Notes: generated from the letters alone by a model not told the origin. Positions 1 through 10,846 are shown, counted from the first letter of the stretch. The stretch is 64,000 nt of DNA from Xenorhabdus kozodoii (GCF_002632875.1 NZ_NJCX01000021.1:1-64000), one strand, 5' to 3'. Numbers and translations are program-made.

Positions 1-99
1 ATAGCCACTCGCTATGCAAAAAATAGCGCGTCTTTTCTTGCCGCAGTGCAAATCCGTTGCCTTGTTCTTTGGCTGAAAATCTCATGACGACATCGTCTA

Positions 100-291
100 A
101 TGGAACATGCCGTGAATAAATCACAGCAATTAGGGCAAAAGGGTAAAGTAAAACTCATCCCGATAGATGGCGCTATTCCGGCATACATTAAAATGGGATT
201 TTCTTCTACCGATTCGGGGTACTTGGTGCTAGATCCTGCCAACAGTAATAAATGGTGTGTTAGCAATGGTTGCTATAAGTATATATGCTGA
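100..291 (+). pseudogene. Possible GNAT acetyltransferase C-terminal remnant
   Basis: A 63-codon open frame whose middle (KVKLIPIDGAIPAYIKMGF, then a short strand ending near LVLDPA) resembles the last strands of GNAT acetyltransferases, where a segment of the form 'L.P.D..IP.Y.KMGF' is common. The same frame runs upstream to the window edge but is broken by a TGA at about position 88-90. No ribosome binding site precedes the ATG. I read it as the tail of a decayed gene rather than a small gene. The assignment rests only on motif resemblance and could be wrong. Confidence 0.3.
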
Positions 292-780
292 GTGAATATT
301 TTGGGTATTGCAAACTCGGTTTTTTGTTGGAAATTGTATCCTGCACACTAAAAAACCGAGTTTCAATAACACTGAAACTAATCTGTGGCACCCTGCAAAA
401 TAAACTCCCGCAGTAGCTTGTTCAGTTCAATATTGACTTTAGGTGGCGTTAGCTTTATGCCTAATTTATCTTCTAGATAGGCCTTAGCTTTGGCTTTATC
501 CACCGTTGCCTTAAGCGCATCAAAGAAACTCAGTCCTGTCTATTCTATTCCCCCTGGCTGAACAAGATAGAACACTTATGGCACACGTTACATGAAACAG
601 TAACGCGTAACCATTGTTGCCAATATAGGTGGCAACTCATTAGAAATACGGAGATTTTTTTGAGCGTGGGGTAAGAAGAGTTTTTCAGATAACCATGTGA
701 TAGGTGGTTCACTATTATGAAAACCTATTTAACCTGATATATGGACACCCACTTGAATTAAGTCGGTGTCATATATCGGG
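292..780. other. Gene-poor left edge
   Basis: There is no intact gene here. The stretch contains the minus-strand coding remnant at 378-533, some AT-rich sequence, and at 729-784 the inverted repeat that closes the ispH transcription unit. With the broken GNAT-like frame at 100-291 it looks like a decaying accessory segment next to the ispH operon. Confidence 0.5.
378..533 (-). pseudogene. C-terminal coding remnant, possibly HsdR-like
   Basis: On the minus strand an open frame without its own start ends in TAG at 378-380. It reads as a lysine-rich helical tail, containing SFFDALKATVDKAKAKAYLE followed by a segment ending LNKLLREFIL. This looks like the extreme C-terminus of a type I restriction R subunit or a similar large protein. 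The upstream part is replaced by unrelated sequence at about 533. No complete gene is present. The tail is too short for a firm family call. Confidence 0.3.
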
Positions 781-784
781 TTAA
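729..784 (-). terminator. Inverted repeat downstream of ispH
   Basis: The arms are TTAACCTGATATATGGACACC (written here across 729-749) and a near-complementary arm at 765-784, separated by a 15-base loop. The repeat begins exactly at the ispH stop codon. The stem is long and AT-rich with a few mismatches, and there is no clean U-tract. It probably ends the fkpB-ispH transcript, but the call rests on structure only. Confidence 0.45.
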
Positions 785-1734
785 TTAACCTCTTTCACTT
801 CAACCCGTAACTCTTTTGGTACTTCGAAAACGATGTTTTCTTCTCGACCATGCAGTTCATTAACGGTTTTCGCACCGAAAGTTTTCAGGCGTTCAATCAC
901 CTGCTGTACCAGAATATCGGGCGCAGATGCCCCCGCCGTGACACCCACCGCGCTCATACCTGTGACCCACGCTTGCTGGATATCATCGGCAGAATCAATC
1001 AAATAAGCCGGTTTACCGACGCGCTGGGCAAGTTCAGCCAGACGATTTGAGTTGGACGAGTTTTTAGAACCGACGACCAAAACCACATCTGCCCCTGATG
1101 CCAAATCACGTACGGCTTCCTGACGGTTAGTTGTGGCATAGCAAATATCATCTTTGCGTGGGCCGACAATATTGGGGAACCTTGCATTAAGCGCATCAAT
1201 CACTTCTGAGGTGTCATCGACAGAAAGGGTTGTCTGGGTCATAAAGCAGAGGTTATTTTCATCCTTGACTTGCAGTTTCCACACATCTTCCGGTGATTCC
1301 ACCAGATACATGCCCCCGTTGGGGTTATTGTATTGCCCCATTGTGCCTTCCACTTCGGGATGGCCGGCATGCCCGATTAAAATCGCCTCTTTGCCTTTGC
1401 GGCTTGCCCTTGCCACTTCCATATGAACTTTGGTAACCAGCGGGCAGGTCGCATCAAACAGCATGGTTAGGTTTCGGGAGCGGGCTTCTGCACGAATGGC
1501 CTGGGAAACACCATGTGCAGAGAAGATTAAAATAGCACCATCAGGCACTTCTGATATTTCTTCAATGAAAATAGCGCCCCGCTTCCTAAGGTTATCAACC
1601 ACATAACGGTTATGTACCACTTCATGGCGAACATAAATCGGCGCACCGTACAATTCCAGTGCGCGTTCTACGATGCTGATAGCACGATCAACACCCGCGC
1701 AGAAACCACGCGGGTTAGCCAGCAATATTTGCAT
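781..1734 (-). CDS. ispH: 4-hydroxy-3-methylbut-2-enyl diphosphate reductase
   Basis: IspH (LytB) is the [4Fe-4S] enzyme that makes IPP and DMAPP from HMBPP, the last step of the cytosolic MEP isoprenoid pathway. The 317-residue product has the usual length. It opens [18 protein letters not shown] and keeps the three cluster cysteines in GFCAGV, DATCPLV and [11 protein letters not shown], as well as the conserved VRHEVVHN histidines. The open frame extends further upstream, but the ATG at 1734 matches the family N-terminus. It overlaps the end of fkpB by 20 bases, which implies translational coupling. The gene order lspA-fkpB-ispH is the E. coli order. Confidence 0.97.
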   Translation of the reverse strand: MQILLANPRGFCAGVDRAISIVERALELYGAPIYVRHEVVHNRYVVDNLRKRGAIFIEEISEVPDGAILIFSAHGVSQAIRAEARSRNLTMLFDATCPLVTKVHMEVARASRKGKEAILIGHAGHPEVEGTMGQYNNPNGGMYLVESPEDVWKLQVKDENNLCFMTQTTLSVDDTSEVIDALNARFPNIVGPRKDDICYATTNRQEAVRDLASGADVVLVVGSKNSSNSNRLAELAQRVGKPAYLIDSADDIQQAWVTGMSAVGVTAGASAPDILVQQVIERLKTFGAKTVNELHGREENIVFEVPKELRVEVKEVN

Positions 1735-2185
1735 GGGTTTCCTCCAACTGAGGGTCAACTTCCAACACTTCAATCTCAAAAGTGATGATTTGTTCAGCCA
1801 GCGGATGGTTAAAATCAACAGTAATGGAACCTTCAGCCACTTCTTTGACAAAGCCAGGCATTTCACTGCCGTTTATGGCCGTAAATAACATGATGGTTCC
1901 CTCTTCTGGGATACCGACGCCGGAAAAATCACGAGGCGTGAAGTACTGGACTAAGTCAGGGTTGTATTTGCCAAAAATAGCTTCTCCAGCCAGCGTAAAT
2001 TGGTGTTTATCACCGGCTTTTAAACCAAGAAGTTGCTCTTCCAGTGGGGCTGAGAGACTGCCATCACCGAGGCGGAATAAGGCGGGCTTACCTTGACTGT
2101 AAGTCGAGTCTGCCGTAGAGCCATCATCCAGCTTTAGGGTGAAATGTAATAAAACTGCACTGTGCGCTTGCACCTGCATCGACAT
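1715..2185 (-). CDS. fkpB: FKBP-type peptidyl-prolyl cis-trans isomerase
   Basis: FkpB (SlpA) is a small cytosolic FKBP proline isomerase and chaperone. The product is about 156 residues. The FKBP core is recognisable ([13 protein letters not shown], then [24 protein letters not shown]), and the SlyD-type insert-in-flap region ends with TVDFNHPLA. The longer frame opens with TTG at 2194, too close to the AAGG ribosome site. ATG at 2185 has better spacing, and ATG at 2179 is also possible. It overlaps ispH. Upstream, a palindromic repeat (2221-2325) separates it from lspA, unlike the tight spacing in E. coli. Confidence 0.93.
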   Translation of the reverse strand: MSMQVQAHSAVLLHFTLKLDDGSTADSTYSQGKPALFRLGDGSLSAPLEEQLLGLKAGDKHQFTLAGEAIFGKYNPDLVQYFTPRDFSGVGIPEEGTIMLFTAINGSEMPGFVKEVAEGSITVDFNHPLAEQIITFEIEVLEVDPQLEETHANIAG

Positions 2186-2220
2186 GTTGCTCAAACCTTT
2201 TAATTAAAAATGATTGCAAG

Positions 2221-2325
2221 TATACCAATCCAACTTCAAGTTGCAGTTTGCAAGCCAATGAGAGTGCTTATCTCTCCCCGCTACGCGGGGAGAGATAAGA
2301 TGCATCTTGAAAGGCGACTGGTATA
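2221..2325 (+). repeat. Palindromic repeat family, copy 1
   Basis: A 105-bp imperfect palindrome that starts TATACCAATCCAACTTCAAG and ends with TTGAAAGGCGACTGGTATA. The centre is a GC-rich hairpin, CCCCGCTACGCGGGG, flanked by the complementary arms TTATCTCT and AGAGATAA. Five related copies lie elsewhere in this window. This copy sits between lspA and fkpB and may act as a partial terminator or RNA-processing site inside the operon. Confidence 0.9.
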
Positions 2326-2338
2326 GATGAAATTATCC

Positions 2339-2361
2339 GCCCCAGTTAACAAGACTGGGGC
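2339..2361 (-). terminator. GC hairpin after lspA
   Basis: GCCCCAGT and ACTGGGGC are separated by seven bases just downstream of the lspA stop. No strong U-run follows on the minus strand, so this may be a weak terminator or attenuator between lspA and fkpB. The T-run at 2363-2368 would instead suit plus-strand transcripts. Confidence 0.4.
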
Positions 2362-2378
2362 AGATTTTTATCACGCTT

Positions 2379-2897
2379 TCAATGACTGGTTTTCGAGGCG
2401 GATTGTTTGCCCTTACCATCAGGGCTAATAAAGCTCTCTATGATAATGAGCGCCGCCCCGATGCAAATTGCAGAATCTGCAATATTAAAGGTCGGCCAGT
2501 GCCACTCCCCGACATAAAAGTCGATGAAATCGACAACAAAGCCATGTACCAGCCTGTCGAACAAATTTCCCAAAGCCCCACCAACCACTAAGGCGTAGGC
2601 AATATTGCTCAGTTTTTGCCTGGCGCTGGAACGATACATCATGACCAGCAGTACAACTGTAATGGCAACCGCCACCAAGGCAAAGAACCAACGCTGCCAG
2701 CCACCCTTATCAGCCAGAAAACTGAAAGCTGCCCCTAAATTCTGGGCGTAAGTCAGATTGAAATAAGGTATCAATGGAATGGATTCATACAGCGTGAAAT
2801 GCTGCAACACTAAGTGCTTACTTCCCAAATCCAGTATTAATACCACAACAACCAGCCAAAGCCAGCGAAGTCCGGTGGAACAAATGGGTTTACTCAT
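2379..2897 (-). CDS. lspA: Lipoprotein signal peptidase (signal peptidase II)
   Basis: LspA is an inner-membrane aspartyl protease that removes the signal peptide from diacylglyceryl-modified prolipoproteins. The 172-residue product has four hydrophobic segments. The two catalytic aspartates lie in the conserved blocks GNLFDRL and FNIADSAI, and the conserved [14 protein letters not shown] loop is present. Its ATG shares one base with the ileS stop (TGATG), which is typical of the coupled ileS-lspA pair. Confidence 0.97.
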   Translation of the reverse strand: MSKPICSTGLRWLWLVVVVLILDLGSKHLVLQHFTLYESIPLIPYFNLTYAQNLGAAFSFLADKGGWQRWFFALVAVAITVVLLVMMYRSSARQKLSNIAYALVVGGALGNLFDRLVHGFVVDFIDFYVGEWHWPTFNIADSAICIGAALIIIESFISPDGKGKQSASKTSH

Positions 2898-5710
2898 CAG
2901 GCAAATTTACGCTCTTCACCGTTACCGGCAACGTTAGTGACACAGCGGCCGCAAAGTTCTGCGTGTTCCGCCACCAGCCCCACGTTTTTAGCATAGTGCC
3001 AGCAACGTGGACATTTTTCTCCATCGGCTTTGCGCAAGGCCACTTTCAAGCCTGCAATTTCGCTTTGCAGCGCATCCTCACCCGCGGCGGCGTAAGCAGC
3101 AACATCAACCTGGGAAGTCAGCAGTACAAACCGCAGTTCATCAGACAACTTGTTGAGTTTTTCCGCCAGGGCTTCATCGGCATAGAGTGTCACTGCCGCT
3201 TCCAGTGAACTGCGGATATGTTTGTCGGCACGAGCCTGCTCCATAACCTTGTTCACTTCACCACGTACGGCAAGCAGATCTGCCCAGAAAGTATCGTTCA
3301 TATCTTCGCCATCTGCCAGACCAAACAGCCCGTCATACCACTCTTCGGTAAAGACATATTGAGCGTGTTTACCGGGCAGTTCGCGCCAAATTTCATCAGC
3401 AGTAAACGACAGGATCGGCGCCATCCAGCGAACCAATGCTTCTGCGATATGGAACAGTGCTGTCTGGCAGCTACGACGAGCGATGCTGTCACTTTTTGCG
3501 GTGTACTGGCGATCTTTGATGATATCCAGATAGAACGAACCCATTTCCACGGAACAGAATTGCATCAAGCGTTGCACTACAGAGTGGAAATCATATTCCT
3601 CATAGTGTTTGAGGATATCTGCCTGAGCTGCCTGAGCACGACCGACTGCCCAGCGATCCAGAACAACCATATCCTCCGCTTTTACCCTGTGCTCTTCTGG
3701 GTTGAAACCGTTCAGGTTTGCCAGCAGGAAGCGAGCGGTGTTGCGGATACGACGGTAAGCGTCAGCAGAACGTTTAAAGATCTCGTCAGAAACCGCAATT
3801 TCACCGGTATAGTCGGTGGAGGCCACCCACAACCGCAGAATATCGGCACCCAATTTATTCATCACATCTTGCGGACTAATGGTATTGCCGATGGATTTGG
3901 ACATTTTACGCCCTTGTTCATCAACGGTGAAACCATGAGTCAGAACTTGGCGGTAAGGGGCTTTGCCTTTAATCGCCGTGGATAGCATCAATGAAGACAT
4001 GAACCAGCCACGGTGCTGGTCAGAACCTTCCAGATAGAGATCGGCGGAATTGCCGTGGAATTCTGGACGTGCATCCACAACCGAAGAATGGGTACTTCCT
4101 GAATCAAACCACACATCCAGCGTATCAGGCGCTTTGATGTAATCGGCTGCTTCATCACCTAACAGCTCTGCTACGTCCAGATCCCACCATGCCTGAATGC
4201 CATCGACTTCGATGCGCTTGGCGACTTCTTCAATCAATTCAACAGTGCGAGGATGCGGCTCTTGTGTCTCTTTATGAATGAACAGAGACATTGGCACGCC
4301 CCAAGTACGCTGGCGAGAGATACACCAGTCTGGACGGTTTTCGACCATGGATTCAATACGTGCCTGTCCCCAACCGGGTATCCACTGAACGCCTTTGATC
4401 TCTTTCAGGGATTGGTCGCGCAAACCATTTTTGTCCATGCTGATGAACCATTGCGGCGTTGCACGGAAGATGATCGGTTTTTTGTGGCGCCAGCAGCAAG
4501 GGTAACTGTGTTGGATTTTTTCCAGATTCAGTAATGCCCCTTTCTCTTTTAGCAACTCAACGATGGTGTCGTTAGCTTTGAAGACAAATTGTCCATCCAA
4601 AGCAGGGTGAGTGCCTGAGAGGAAACAGCCATTTGGACCAACGGGGTTGGCGATTTCAAGGCCATATTTTAAGCTGATTGCGTAATCGTCTGGACCGTGG
4701 CCACCCGCGGTATGGACTGCCCCTGTACCGGCTTCGAGGGTGACGTGATCACCGAGGATAGCAGGAACATCATAGCCCATGAACGGATGGTTAAAGCGAA
4801 CCCGTTCCAGAGCGGCACCCGTGCAATCACCTAACACTTGCCATGAAGTGATACCGGCGCGCTGCATCACGCCCTCGACCAGTTCAGCCGCCAGAATGAC
4901 GCACTCGTCATGGATTTTGACCAACTGGTAGGTTATTTCCGCACCCAAGGCAATCGCCCGGTTTGCCGGCAATGTCCACGGAGTGGTAGTCCAGATGACT
5001 AACGAAACCGGCAGCCCTTGTGGTTGTACACCAAATTTGGCGTACACGGCATCGGCATCAACGGCCGTGAAGCGCACGTCGATGGAAGGGGAGGTTTTAT
5101 CGTAATACTCCACTTCCGCTTCGGCGAGGGAAGAGCCGCAATCCGTACACCAGTGAACGGGTTTTACGCCTTTCAGCAAATGCCCATTTTTGATAATACG
5201 GCCGAGTGCACGGATGATGTCAGCTTCAGTTTTGAAGTCCATGGTCAGGTAAGGTTTATCCCAATCGCCCAGTACACCCAGACGTTTGAAGCCCGCCTTC
5301 TGTGTTTCGACCTGAGTCATGGCATATTTGCGGCACTCAGCACGGAATTCAGCGGCGGAAAATTTTTCCCCTGGCTTACCGATAATCTGCTCAACCTTGA
5401 GTTCAATAGGCAAACCGTGGCAGTCCCAACCTGGAATATAAGGCGAATCGAAACCTGATAGTCCTTTGGACTTAATGACAATATCTTTGAGAATTTTATT
5501 AACTGAGTGACCAAGATGAATATCGCCGTTTGCATAGGGAGGGCCATCATGCAAAATAAACGTTTTCTTGCCAGATTTTGCTTTTCTAATTGCCTGATAC
5601 AAACCTTCTTTGTACCAACGTTTTAACATATCTGGTTCGCGCTTAGCTAAATCCCCGCGCATAGGGAACCCTGTTTCTGGTAAATTCAGGGTGTCTTTGT
5701 AGTCACTCAT
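2897..5710 (-). CDS. ileS: Isoleucyl-tRNA synthetase
   Basis: This class I aminoacyl-tRNA synthetase charges tRNA-Ile and edits valine. At 937 residues it matches the E. coli enzyme. The HIGH-type motif is in [15 protein letters not shown] near residue 60, the KMSKS loop is in [10 protein letters not shown] near residue 600, and the C-terminal zinc site is CPRCWH ... CGRC. The central editing domain includes [13 protein letters not shown]. It sits 26 bp after ribF and overlaps lspA, giving the conserved ribF-ileS-lspA operon. Confidence 0.98.
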   Translation of the reverse strand: MSDYKDTLNLPETGFPMRGDLAKREPDMLKRWYKEGLYQAIRKAKSGKKTFILHDGPPYANGDIHLGHSVNKILKDIVIKSKGLSGFDSPYIPGWDCHGLPIELKVEQIIGKPGEKFSAAEFRAECRKYAMTQVETQKAGFKRLGVLGDWDKPYLTMDFKTEADIIRALGRIIKNGHLLKGVKPVHWCTDCGSSLAEAEVEYYDKTSPSIDVRFTAVDADAVYAKFGVQPQGLPVSLVIWTTTPWTLPANRAIALGAEITYQLVKIHDECVILAAELVEGVMQRAGITSWQVLGDCTGAALERVRFNHPFMGYDVPAILGDHVTLEAGTGAVHTAGGHGPDDYAISLKYGLEIANPVGPNGCFLSGTHPALDGQFVFKANDTIVELLKEKGALLNLEKIQHSYPCCWRHKKPIIFRATPQWFISMDKNGLRDQSLKEIKGVQWIPGWGQARIESMVENRPDWCISRQRTWGVPMSLFIHKETQEPHPRTVELIEEVAKRIEVDGIQAWWDLDVAELLGDEAADYIKAPDTLDVWFDSGSTHSSVVDARPEFHGNSADLYLEGSDQHRGWFMSSLMLSTAIKGKAPYRQVLTHGFTVDEQGRKMSKSIGNTISPQDVMNKLGADILRLWVASTDYTGEIAVSDEIFKRSADAYRRIRNTARFLLANLNGFNPEEHRVKAEDMVVLDRWAVGRAQAAQADILKHYEEYDFHSVVQRLMQFCSVEMGSFYLDIIKDRQYTAKSDSIARRSCQTALFHIAEALVRWMAPILSFTADEIWRELPGKHAQYVFTEEWYDGLFGLADGEDMNDTFWADLLAVRGEVNKVMEQARADKHIRSSLEAAVTLYADEALAEKLNKLSDELRFVLLTSQVDVAAYAAAGEDALQSEIAGLKVALRKADGEKCPRCWHYAKNVGLVAEHAELCGRCVTNVAGNGEERKFA

Positions 5711-5736
5711 TATAGATTCTCAGTTCCAATTTTCCG

Positions 5737-6681
5737 CTAAATACATGATTCGGATCGCTGTAAGAGATAGTTCCTCGCAGCAACCACATCTTTTGCGATT
5801 TGCTGCTTAAGCGCATCAAGCGAAGCAAATCGCTGTTCACTACGCAATTTTTTGCGTAATACGACATCAATATGACGCCCATACAGATCCATTTGGGTAT
5901 CAATCAAATGCACTTCAAGTTGCAGGCCGTGACCTGCAACGGTGGGGCGATGACCTATGTTAGCAACACCCGGCAGGGGGGTATCGCCCAGTCCGTGGAC
6001 TTCGACAGCATACACGCCCTGAACAGGCGCAACTAAACGTTTCAATGGTAAATTCGCAGTAGGGAAACCGATGGTGCGCCCCAATTGCTTACCGTGAACC
6101 ACTCGGCCACTTATGCTGTAAGGATGCCCCAATAATATTTCGGCCAAAGCCAGATCATCATCGTGCAGTGCCTGACGAATAGCTGTACTGCTGATCCGAA
6201 GACCGCTGTCACAAAAACTGTCTGTGCTGGCGACATCAAAACGGTATTGTTTACCGGCTTGCTGCAAATAGTGGAAATCCCCGCGGCGATTTTTGCCAAA
6301 ACGGAAATCATCGCCTATTGCCAGAAACTTAACACCCAGTTTTTCAACGAGCAACTGGGAAACAAAGGTTGCAGGAGAGTTGGCTGCAAAATGTTTGTCA
6401 AATTTCACACATAACAGATAATCAACGCCATTTTTGGCCAAATACTTTATCTTATCTCTCAGCCTGGTTAGGCGGGCTGGCGCTTTATCTGCCACAAAAA
6501 CTTCCAGAGGCTGCGGTTCGAAAATCATGACCATCGTCGGTAATCCGAGACGCTGCCCTTCTTGCTTCAAGTGTTTTAATAAGGCTTGATGCCCACGATG
6601 GACACCATCAAAATTACCAATCGTCAGCACGCAACCATGGTGACGCGCCCGGATATTGTGTATACCGCGAATTAGCTCCAT
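5737..6681 (-). CDS. ribF: Bifunctional riboflavin kinase / FAD synthetase
   Basis: RibF phosphorylates riboflavin to FMN and adenylylates FMN to FAD. The 314-residue protein has the N-terminal nucleotidyltransferase motif GNFDGVHRGHQALL (about residues 22-35), an ISSTAIRQAL motif, and the C-terminal flavokinase core (GRTIGFPTANL). It leads the ileS-lspA operon, as in other enterobacteria. The ATG at 6681 gives the standard start MELIRGIHNI. Confidence 0.97.
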   Translation of the reverse strand: MELIRGIHNIRARHHGCVLTIGNFDGVHRGHQALLKHLKQEGQRLGLPTMVMIFEPQPLEVFVADKAPARLTRLRDKIKYLAKNGVDYLLCVKFDKHFAANSPATFVSQLLVEKLGVKFLAIGDDFRFGKNRRGDFHYLQQAGKQYRFDVASTDSFCDSGLRISSTAIRQALHDDDLALAEILLGHPYSISGRVVHGKQLGRTIGFPTANLPLKRLVAPVQGVYAVEVHGLGDTPLPGVANIGHRPTVAGHGLQLEVHLIDTQMDLYGRHIDVVLRKKLRSEQRFASLDALKQQIAKDVVAARNYLLQRSESCI

Positions 6682-7029
6682 AGCTGGCTCAATACCGTGG
6701 AAATTGCCGGATTATACCTTGTACAAAGCTCAAGGTTAACCCACGATCACAAAGGGTTTTAATTAATAACCTGATTCATACAATAAAAATAGGCTAGATG
6801 CCCGAAAAATATTTAATTTATCGCATTTCTCTGTGATTCATTCAGTTTTTTATCGTGAAAGACTATATTCCCTCTGAGTAAGCTGATAAAATCCCGCACC
6901 ATCACAACGTAAGCAGCGTCGCAGTACAACGACGTTTATTTGCACAAATCCATTGACAAAAGAAGGTTGAACAGGCATATTCCTCGGCCTTTGAATTGTC
7001 ATCGATAGAATATATTTGGGAGTTGGACC
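6682..7029. other. ribF-rpsT divergent intergenic region
   Basis: A 348-bp region between divergently transcribed ribF and rpsT. It carries an rpsT promoter-like element at 6953-6981 and the rpsT leader. Promoters for ribF-ileS are expected here too, but I could not single one out. Confidence 0.6.
6953..6981 (+). promoter_or_regulatory. Probable rpsT sigma70 promoter
   Basis: A perfect -35 box TTGACA (6953-6958) is followed after 17 bp by CATATT (6976-6981), a 4/6 match to the -10 box. Transcription would start near 6988 and give a leader of about 40 nt before the UUG start. E. coli rpsT also has a short-leader promoter. Confidence 0.6.
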
Positions 7030-7290
7030 TTGGCTAATATCAAATCAGCTAAGAAACGCGCCATACAGTCTGAGAAACGCCGTCAGCACAATGCAAGCCG
7101 TCGTTCCATGGTGCGCACTTTTATCAAGAAAGTATACGCGGCTATCGCTGCTGGCGATAAAGAAGCTGCACAGAAAGCATTCAATGACATGCAACCAATT
7201 GTTGATCGTCACGCCTGTAAAGGTCTGATCCACAAAAATAAAGCAGCACGTCATAAATCTGCTCTGGCAGCACAAATCAAAGCAATGTAA
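7030..7290 (+). CDS. rpsT: 30S ribosomal protein S20
   Basis: The 86-residue basic helical protein begins [19 protein letters not shown] and binds 16S rRNA early in 30S assembly. Translation starts at UUG (7030), preceded by GGAG. The rare UUG start is known for E. coli rpsT and is part of its autoregulation. The gene is monocistronic and is followed by a strong terminator. Confidence 0.97.
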   Translation: MANIKSAKKRAIQSEKRRQHNASRRSMVRTFIKKVYAAIAAGDKEAAQKAFNDMQPIVDRHACKGLIHKNKAARHKSALAAQIKAM

Positions 7291-7310
7291 TTATTGGTTT
7301 TGATTATGCT

Positions 7311-7339
7311 AAAAAAACCGGCTTTAAGCCGGTTTTTTT
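7311..7339 (+). terminator. rpsT intrinsic terminator
   Basis: AACCGGCTTTAAGCCGGTTTTTTT forms a GC stem with a U-tract, preceded by an A-tract. It would therefore work on both strands, ending rpsT and possibly nhaR. Confidence 0.9.
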
Positions 7340-7391
7340 GTTCCTGTTAATTTCCGTGGGCTGATTTTGAAACAACGGTTTTTACGTACCC

Positions 7392-8318
7392 TTAACGCAA
7401 TTTTTCAGGGCGGCTTTTTGGTGGCGAGCGGAATAAAGCAGAGAAATCGTTGTTACACACACGCTGGACAGCCGGATGTTGGATCATGCGTTCTGCAAAG
7501 ATGACATAATATTCTTCCTGTACCGTATCCAATCGACCTATCTCAACAATATCGCTATCCGCGAAGATATCATTAGCATAAAAAGTGGGCGCGATGAAAA
7601 TGGCATTGTGATACATACCGAATGCTTTCATCAATGCTGCGTCGTCAAATTCCCCTAGCACTTCAACAGCAAGGTTTTTATTGCGTATCCATGTCAGCAG
7701 CTTTCTGCCGAGCATTGAACGGCGGCCTGGGATCAACAAACGTCGCTCTTCCAGACACGCTGGAAACGGTTTTTGCGGGATGGGTTGACGGCAGTAGAAA
7801 CTGATACTGCATTCCCCTAGCTTCACTGAAAACAGCCCTTCTTGTTGGGAAGAGTCAACCGGGCAATCAGACAGGATCATATCCAGCTTATGTTGGCTAA
7901 GTTGTTCAAGCAGCATTTCATGTGTCGATTCAAAACAACGCAAGTGGATTTTTTCGTGTTCCACAACAGTTGTTTCCAGCACTTTACTCACTAAACGTTT
8001 GGACAGCGCGTCAGCGACACCTACGTCAAACAGCAAGTTTGATTCTCGGCTGTAAGTCACGATGTCCATCATTTCCTGGCTGAGCGTAAACATCTTATCC
8101 GCATAGCGGAAAATTAATTGCCCCAGTTCTGAGGGCATTAAACCTCTTCCCTGGCGTTTAAATAACTTCCCACCCAGACGCTCTTCCAACGCTTTTATCT
8201 GCCCTGTGATGGTTTGTGGTGTCAGATATAGCGCTTCCGCTGCCCCCACAACCGATCCTTCCTTGCAAACATGCCAAAAATAATAGAGATGGTTAAAATT
8301 TAAATGTGAAACCCGCAT
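7392..8318 (-). CDS. nhaR: LysR-family activator of nhaA
   Basis: NhaR is a LysR-type regulator that activates nhaA in response to sodium and alkaline pH. The 308-residue product begins [21 protein letters not shown] and has an N-terminal winged HTH ([24 protein letters not shown]) and a substrate-binding domain. ATG at 8318 has a fitting AGGA ribosome site; the longer frame upstream lacks family similarity. It lies directly downstream of nhaA on the same strand, as in E. coli. Confidence 0.95.
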   Translation of the reverse strand: MRVSHLNFNHLYYFWHVCKEGSVVGAAEALYLTPQTITGQIKALEERLGGKLFKRQGRGLMPSELGQLIFRYADKMFTLSQEMMDIVTYSRESNLLFDVGVADALSKRLVSKVLETTVVEHEKIHLRCFESTHEMLLEQLSQHKLDMILSDCPVDSSQQEGLFSVKLGECSISFYCRQPIPQKPFPACLEERRLLIPGRRSMLGRKLLTWIRNKNLAVEVLGEFDDAALMKAFGMYHNAIFIAPTFYANDIFADSDIVEIGRLDTVQEEYYVIFAERMIQHPAVQRVCNNDFSALFRSPPKSRPEKLR

Positions 8319-8531
8319 ATATTTATCCTTGTGTATTGCCTCACATCTGTACAACAGCCGTGACCATACATTTCAGGTCGCCAGATTAATGGCGTGCTCC
8401 TATTTTTTATTGGTGTGAAATATTCGGGCTACAACCGGTAAAAGTGCTATACCGCGAATATTAAGAGGATGAATTACTTCGGAATTTGCTGCTAATTTTG
8501 TGCTTAAATTAGTCTATTCATGTGCGTTTGG

Positions 8532-9701
8532 CTATCCTTTTTTCTTCGGTAATAGCTTATTCAATAATCCATATCCCATGATGGCCGCCGTGGTTGAACC
8601 AATCAATATTCCCAGACGAGAGTAGGTACTGAATGCTTCACCCAGCCCTTCAAATGCCAGACCAGAGATAAAAATAGACATAGTAAAACCGATCCCACAC
8701 AGCACAGAAACCGCGAAAATTTGTCTCATGCCAATTTTTTCTGGCAACTTGGCCATGCCCAGTTTTACGGCACCCCAGCTAAACAGGAAAATGCCCACTG
8801 GCTTGCCAATAAACAGGCCAAGTGCAATACCTGTAGGCAAGATGCTGGTTAAGCCATCGAATGTGACACCGTGTAATGCAATACCCGCATTGGCAAACGC
8901 AAACAGGGGCAAAATTAAATAAGCGACCCACGAATGCAATTCATGCTCCAGGGTTTCAGAAGGGGATTCGCCTTTTTCATCCCGAAGGGGGATCAAAAAC
9001 CCGACAATCACGCCAGCCAATGTGGCATGGATACCAGATTTCAAGATACACACCCATAAAACCCCGCCGACCATCAGGTAGGCGGACGTTTTAGCTATTC
9101 CTTTCCAATTCATCCAGGCCAGCAGCATCACCATGATGGCGGCCAGGCTTAATGCGGCTAAAGATACTGTTTTGGTATAGAACAAAGCGATAATGATGAT
9201 CACACCTAAGTCATCAATAATCGCCAGCGCAAGTAAGAATACTTTTAATGCCGTAGGAACGCGTTTCCCCAATAATGCCATGACCCCTAAGGCAAAAGCG
9301 ATATCTGTTGCGCAGGGAATCGCCCAACCTTGTCGTGTAACCTCGTTGTCGCCATTAAACACCAGATAGATTAGCGCAGGAACCAACATCCCCCCAAGCG
9401 CGGCAATGGCGGGAAAAATGGCTTTGTCACGACCAGCAAGCGAGCCTTCCATGAGTTCCCGCTTGACTTCCAGACCGACAATGAGAAAAAACACCGCCAT
9501 TAACCCATCATTTATCCAGAGTAATAATGGCTTGTTAATTTCTAATGCTGCGAATTGCACCGCAACAGGAAGATTGAGGAATTGATGATAAATACCTTGC
9601 AATGGCGTATTCGCCATAACCAGCGCAATAATGGCTGCAAGAATGAGCAGAAGTCCCCCGGCAGCCTCTAACTTCAGGAATTGGCGAATAATTGCAGTCA
9701 T
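8532..9701 (-). CDS. nhaA: Na+/H+ antiporter NhaA
   Basis: An inner-membrane electrogenic 2H+/Na+ antiporter for sodium and alkaline-pH tolerance. It is 389 residues with about 12 membrane segments. The ion-binding aspartate pair is in [15 protein letters not shown], and [16 protein letters not shown] marks the TM IV region. The start [16 protein letters not shown] is the family start. About 210 bp separate it from nhaR downstream. Confidence 0.97.
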   Translation of the reverse strand: MTAIIRQFLKLEAAGGLLLILAAIIALVMANTPLQGIYHQFLNLPVAVQFAALEINKPLLLWINDGLMAVFFLIVGLEVKRELMEGSLAGRDKAIFPAIAALGGMLVPALIYLVFNGDNEVTRQGWAIPCATDIAFALGVMALLGKRVPTALKVFLLALAIIDDLGVIIIIALFYTKTVSLAALSLAAIMVMLLAWMNWKGIAKTSAYLMVGGVLWVCILKSGIHATLAGVIVGFLIPLRDEKGESPSETLEHELHSWVAYLILPLFAFANAGIALHGVTFDGLTSILPTGIALGLFIGKPVGIFLFSWGAVKLGMAKLPEKIGMRQIFAVSVLCGIGFTMSIFISGLAFEGLGEAFSTYSRLGILIGSTTAAIMGYGLLNKLLPKKKG

Positions 9702-9909
9702 AAATAAATTAACCTATGAAATTGATCAAGGTCATGGATGTTATGATAATTATGGTATCGGAAAAAGCAGATTATTGGTGCTGGATAGATCGGCATATTC
9801 GAATTGTAATATAATGTAATAATGTTTTTTGAAATATTGATAAATTACACTGTATAACAGAGTCAATTTTAATCATTATTTGTGCTAACGATATGAGTAA
9901 AAATACCCC

Positions 9910-10755
9910 ATGACAACGTTACTTTTCCTGTTTGTCCTTGGCGCTGCTTTGCTACATGCCAGTTGGAATGCTTTAGTTAAGATTAGCGCAGATCGATTTT
10001 TAGGTATTTCAATTATTGTCTTTTTTGCCGGAATTATCGCAACCTTGGGGTTAATTTGGGTCGGATTGCCGACATTATCCTCTTTGCCGTGGCTAATCTT
10101 ATCGGCGGTTTTACACACGGCTTATTGCCTGTTTTTAAGCCGTTCTTATGCTACGGGAGATTTGGGGCAAGTGTACCCCATTGCCAGAGGCTGTGCGCCA
10201 CTCATTACCGCTTTATTGAGTTGGATAATTTTGCAGGAAACGTTGCCGCCTTTCGCTATGCTGGGAGTGGGGTTGATTATTGTGGGGATTCTGTTAATTG
10301 CTGTTCCACAAGGGAAAAATTCTCTTCACCTGGATCGCAAAACGTTAATTGCAGCAATCACAACATCTGTATTTACCGCAGGTTATACCTTATCTGATGG
10401 TGCAGGCTCCCGTGCCAGTGATCATACCTTGACCTATATCTTATGGCTGTTTGCGATTAATGGCTGGAGCATGGGTGTGATTATGTATTTCAAATATTGG
10501 AGCACGGCCGGAAGGAAGTTGCTCCAATACTGGAAGAAGGGATTGCTGGGCGGGCTGATGCAATTACTCAGTTATGGCATCGTGATTTGGGCGATGAGTT
10601 ATGCCCCTATCGTGCTGGTTGCCGCATTGCGAGAAACCAGCGTGTTATTTGCGATGTTATTGTCTGTCGTCATCTTGCGAGAACCGTTTAACAAAATGCG
10701 ATTATTGGCTTGTGTTGTGATTGTAGCTGGGGTGATTGGGACGAAGTTAGGATAG
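9910..10755 (+). CDS. EamA/DMT-family membrane transporter
   Basis: A 281-residue integral membrane protein with about ten hydrophobic segments in two EamA repeats (roughly residues 3-132 and 145-281). Typical features are the opening LLHASWNALVK and the C-terminal repeat ending REPFNKMRLLACVVIVAGVIG. The superfamily exports small metabolites or drugs; the substrate cannot be told from sequence. The gene is not part of the E. coli nhaA-dnaJ interval, so it is a local addition. It ends at a bidirectional terminator shared with dnaJ. Confidence 0.8.
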   Translation: MTTLLFLFVLGAALLHASWNALVKISADRFLGISIIVFFAGIIATLGLIWVGLPTLSSLPWLILSAVLHTAYCLFLSRSYATGDLGQVYPIARGCAPLITALLSWIILQETLPPFAMLGVGLIIVGILLIAVPQGKNSLHLDRKTLIAAITTSVFTAGYTLSDGAGSRASDHTLTYILWLFAINGWSMGVIMYFKYWSTAGRKLLQYWKKGLLGGLMQLLSYGIVIWAMSYAPIVLVAALRETSVLFAMLLSVVILREPFNKMRLLACVVIVAGVIGTKLG

Positions 10756-10770
10756 TGCTTTATTAAAATG

Positions 10771-10822
10771 ATAAATCCCGCCTGATTATCTTTTTAGTTA
10801 TTGATAATCAGGCGGGATTTAT
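10771..10822. terminator. Bidirectional terminator between DMT gene and dnaJ
   Basis: A near-perfect 20-bp inverted repeat (ATAAATCCCGCCTGATTATC and its complement) with a 12-base T-rich loop lies between the convergent genes. Flanking A/T-rich ends suit termination from either side. Confidence 0.85.
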
Positions 10823-10846
10823 GAGAGATCTCACAAAAGTATTAAA

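Noticed and set aside
3218-3985. 255-codon frame opposite ileS
   Set aside because: Shadow of a highly biased essential gene; no start signal and no recognisable domain.
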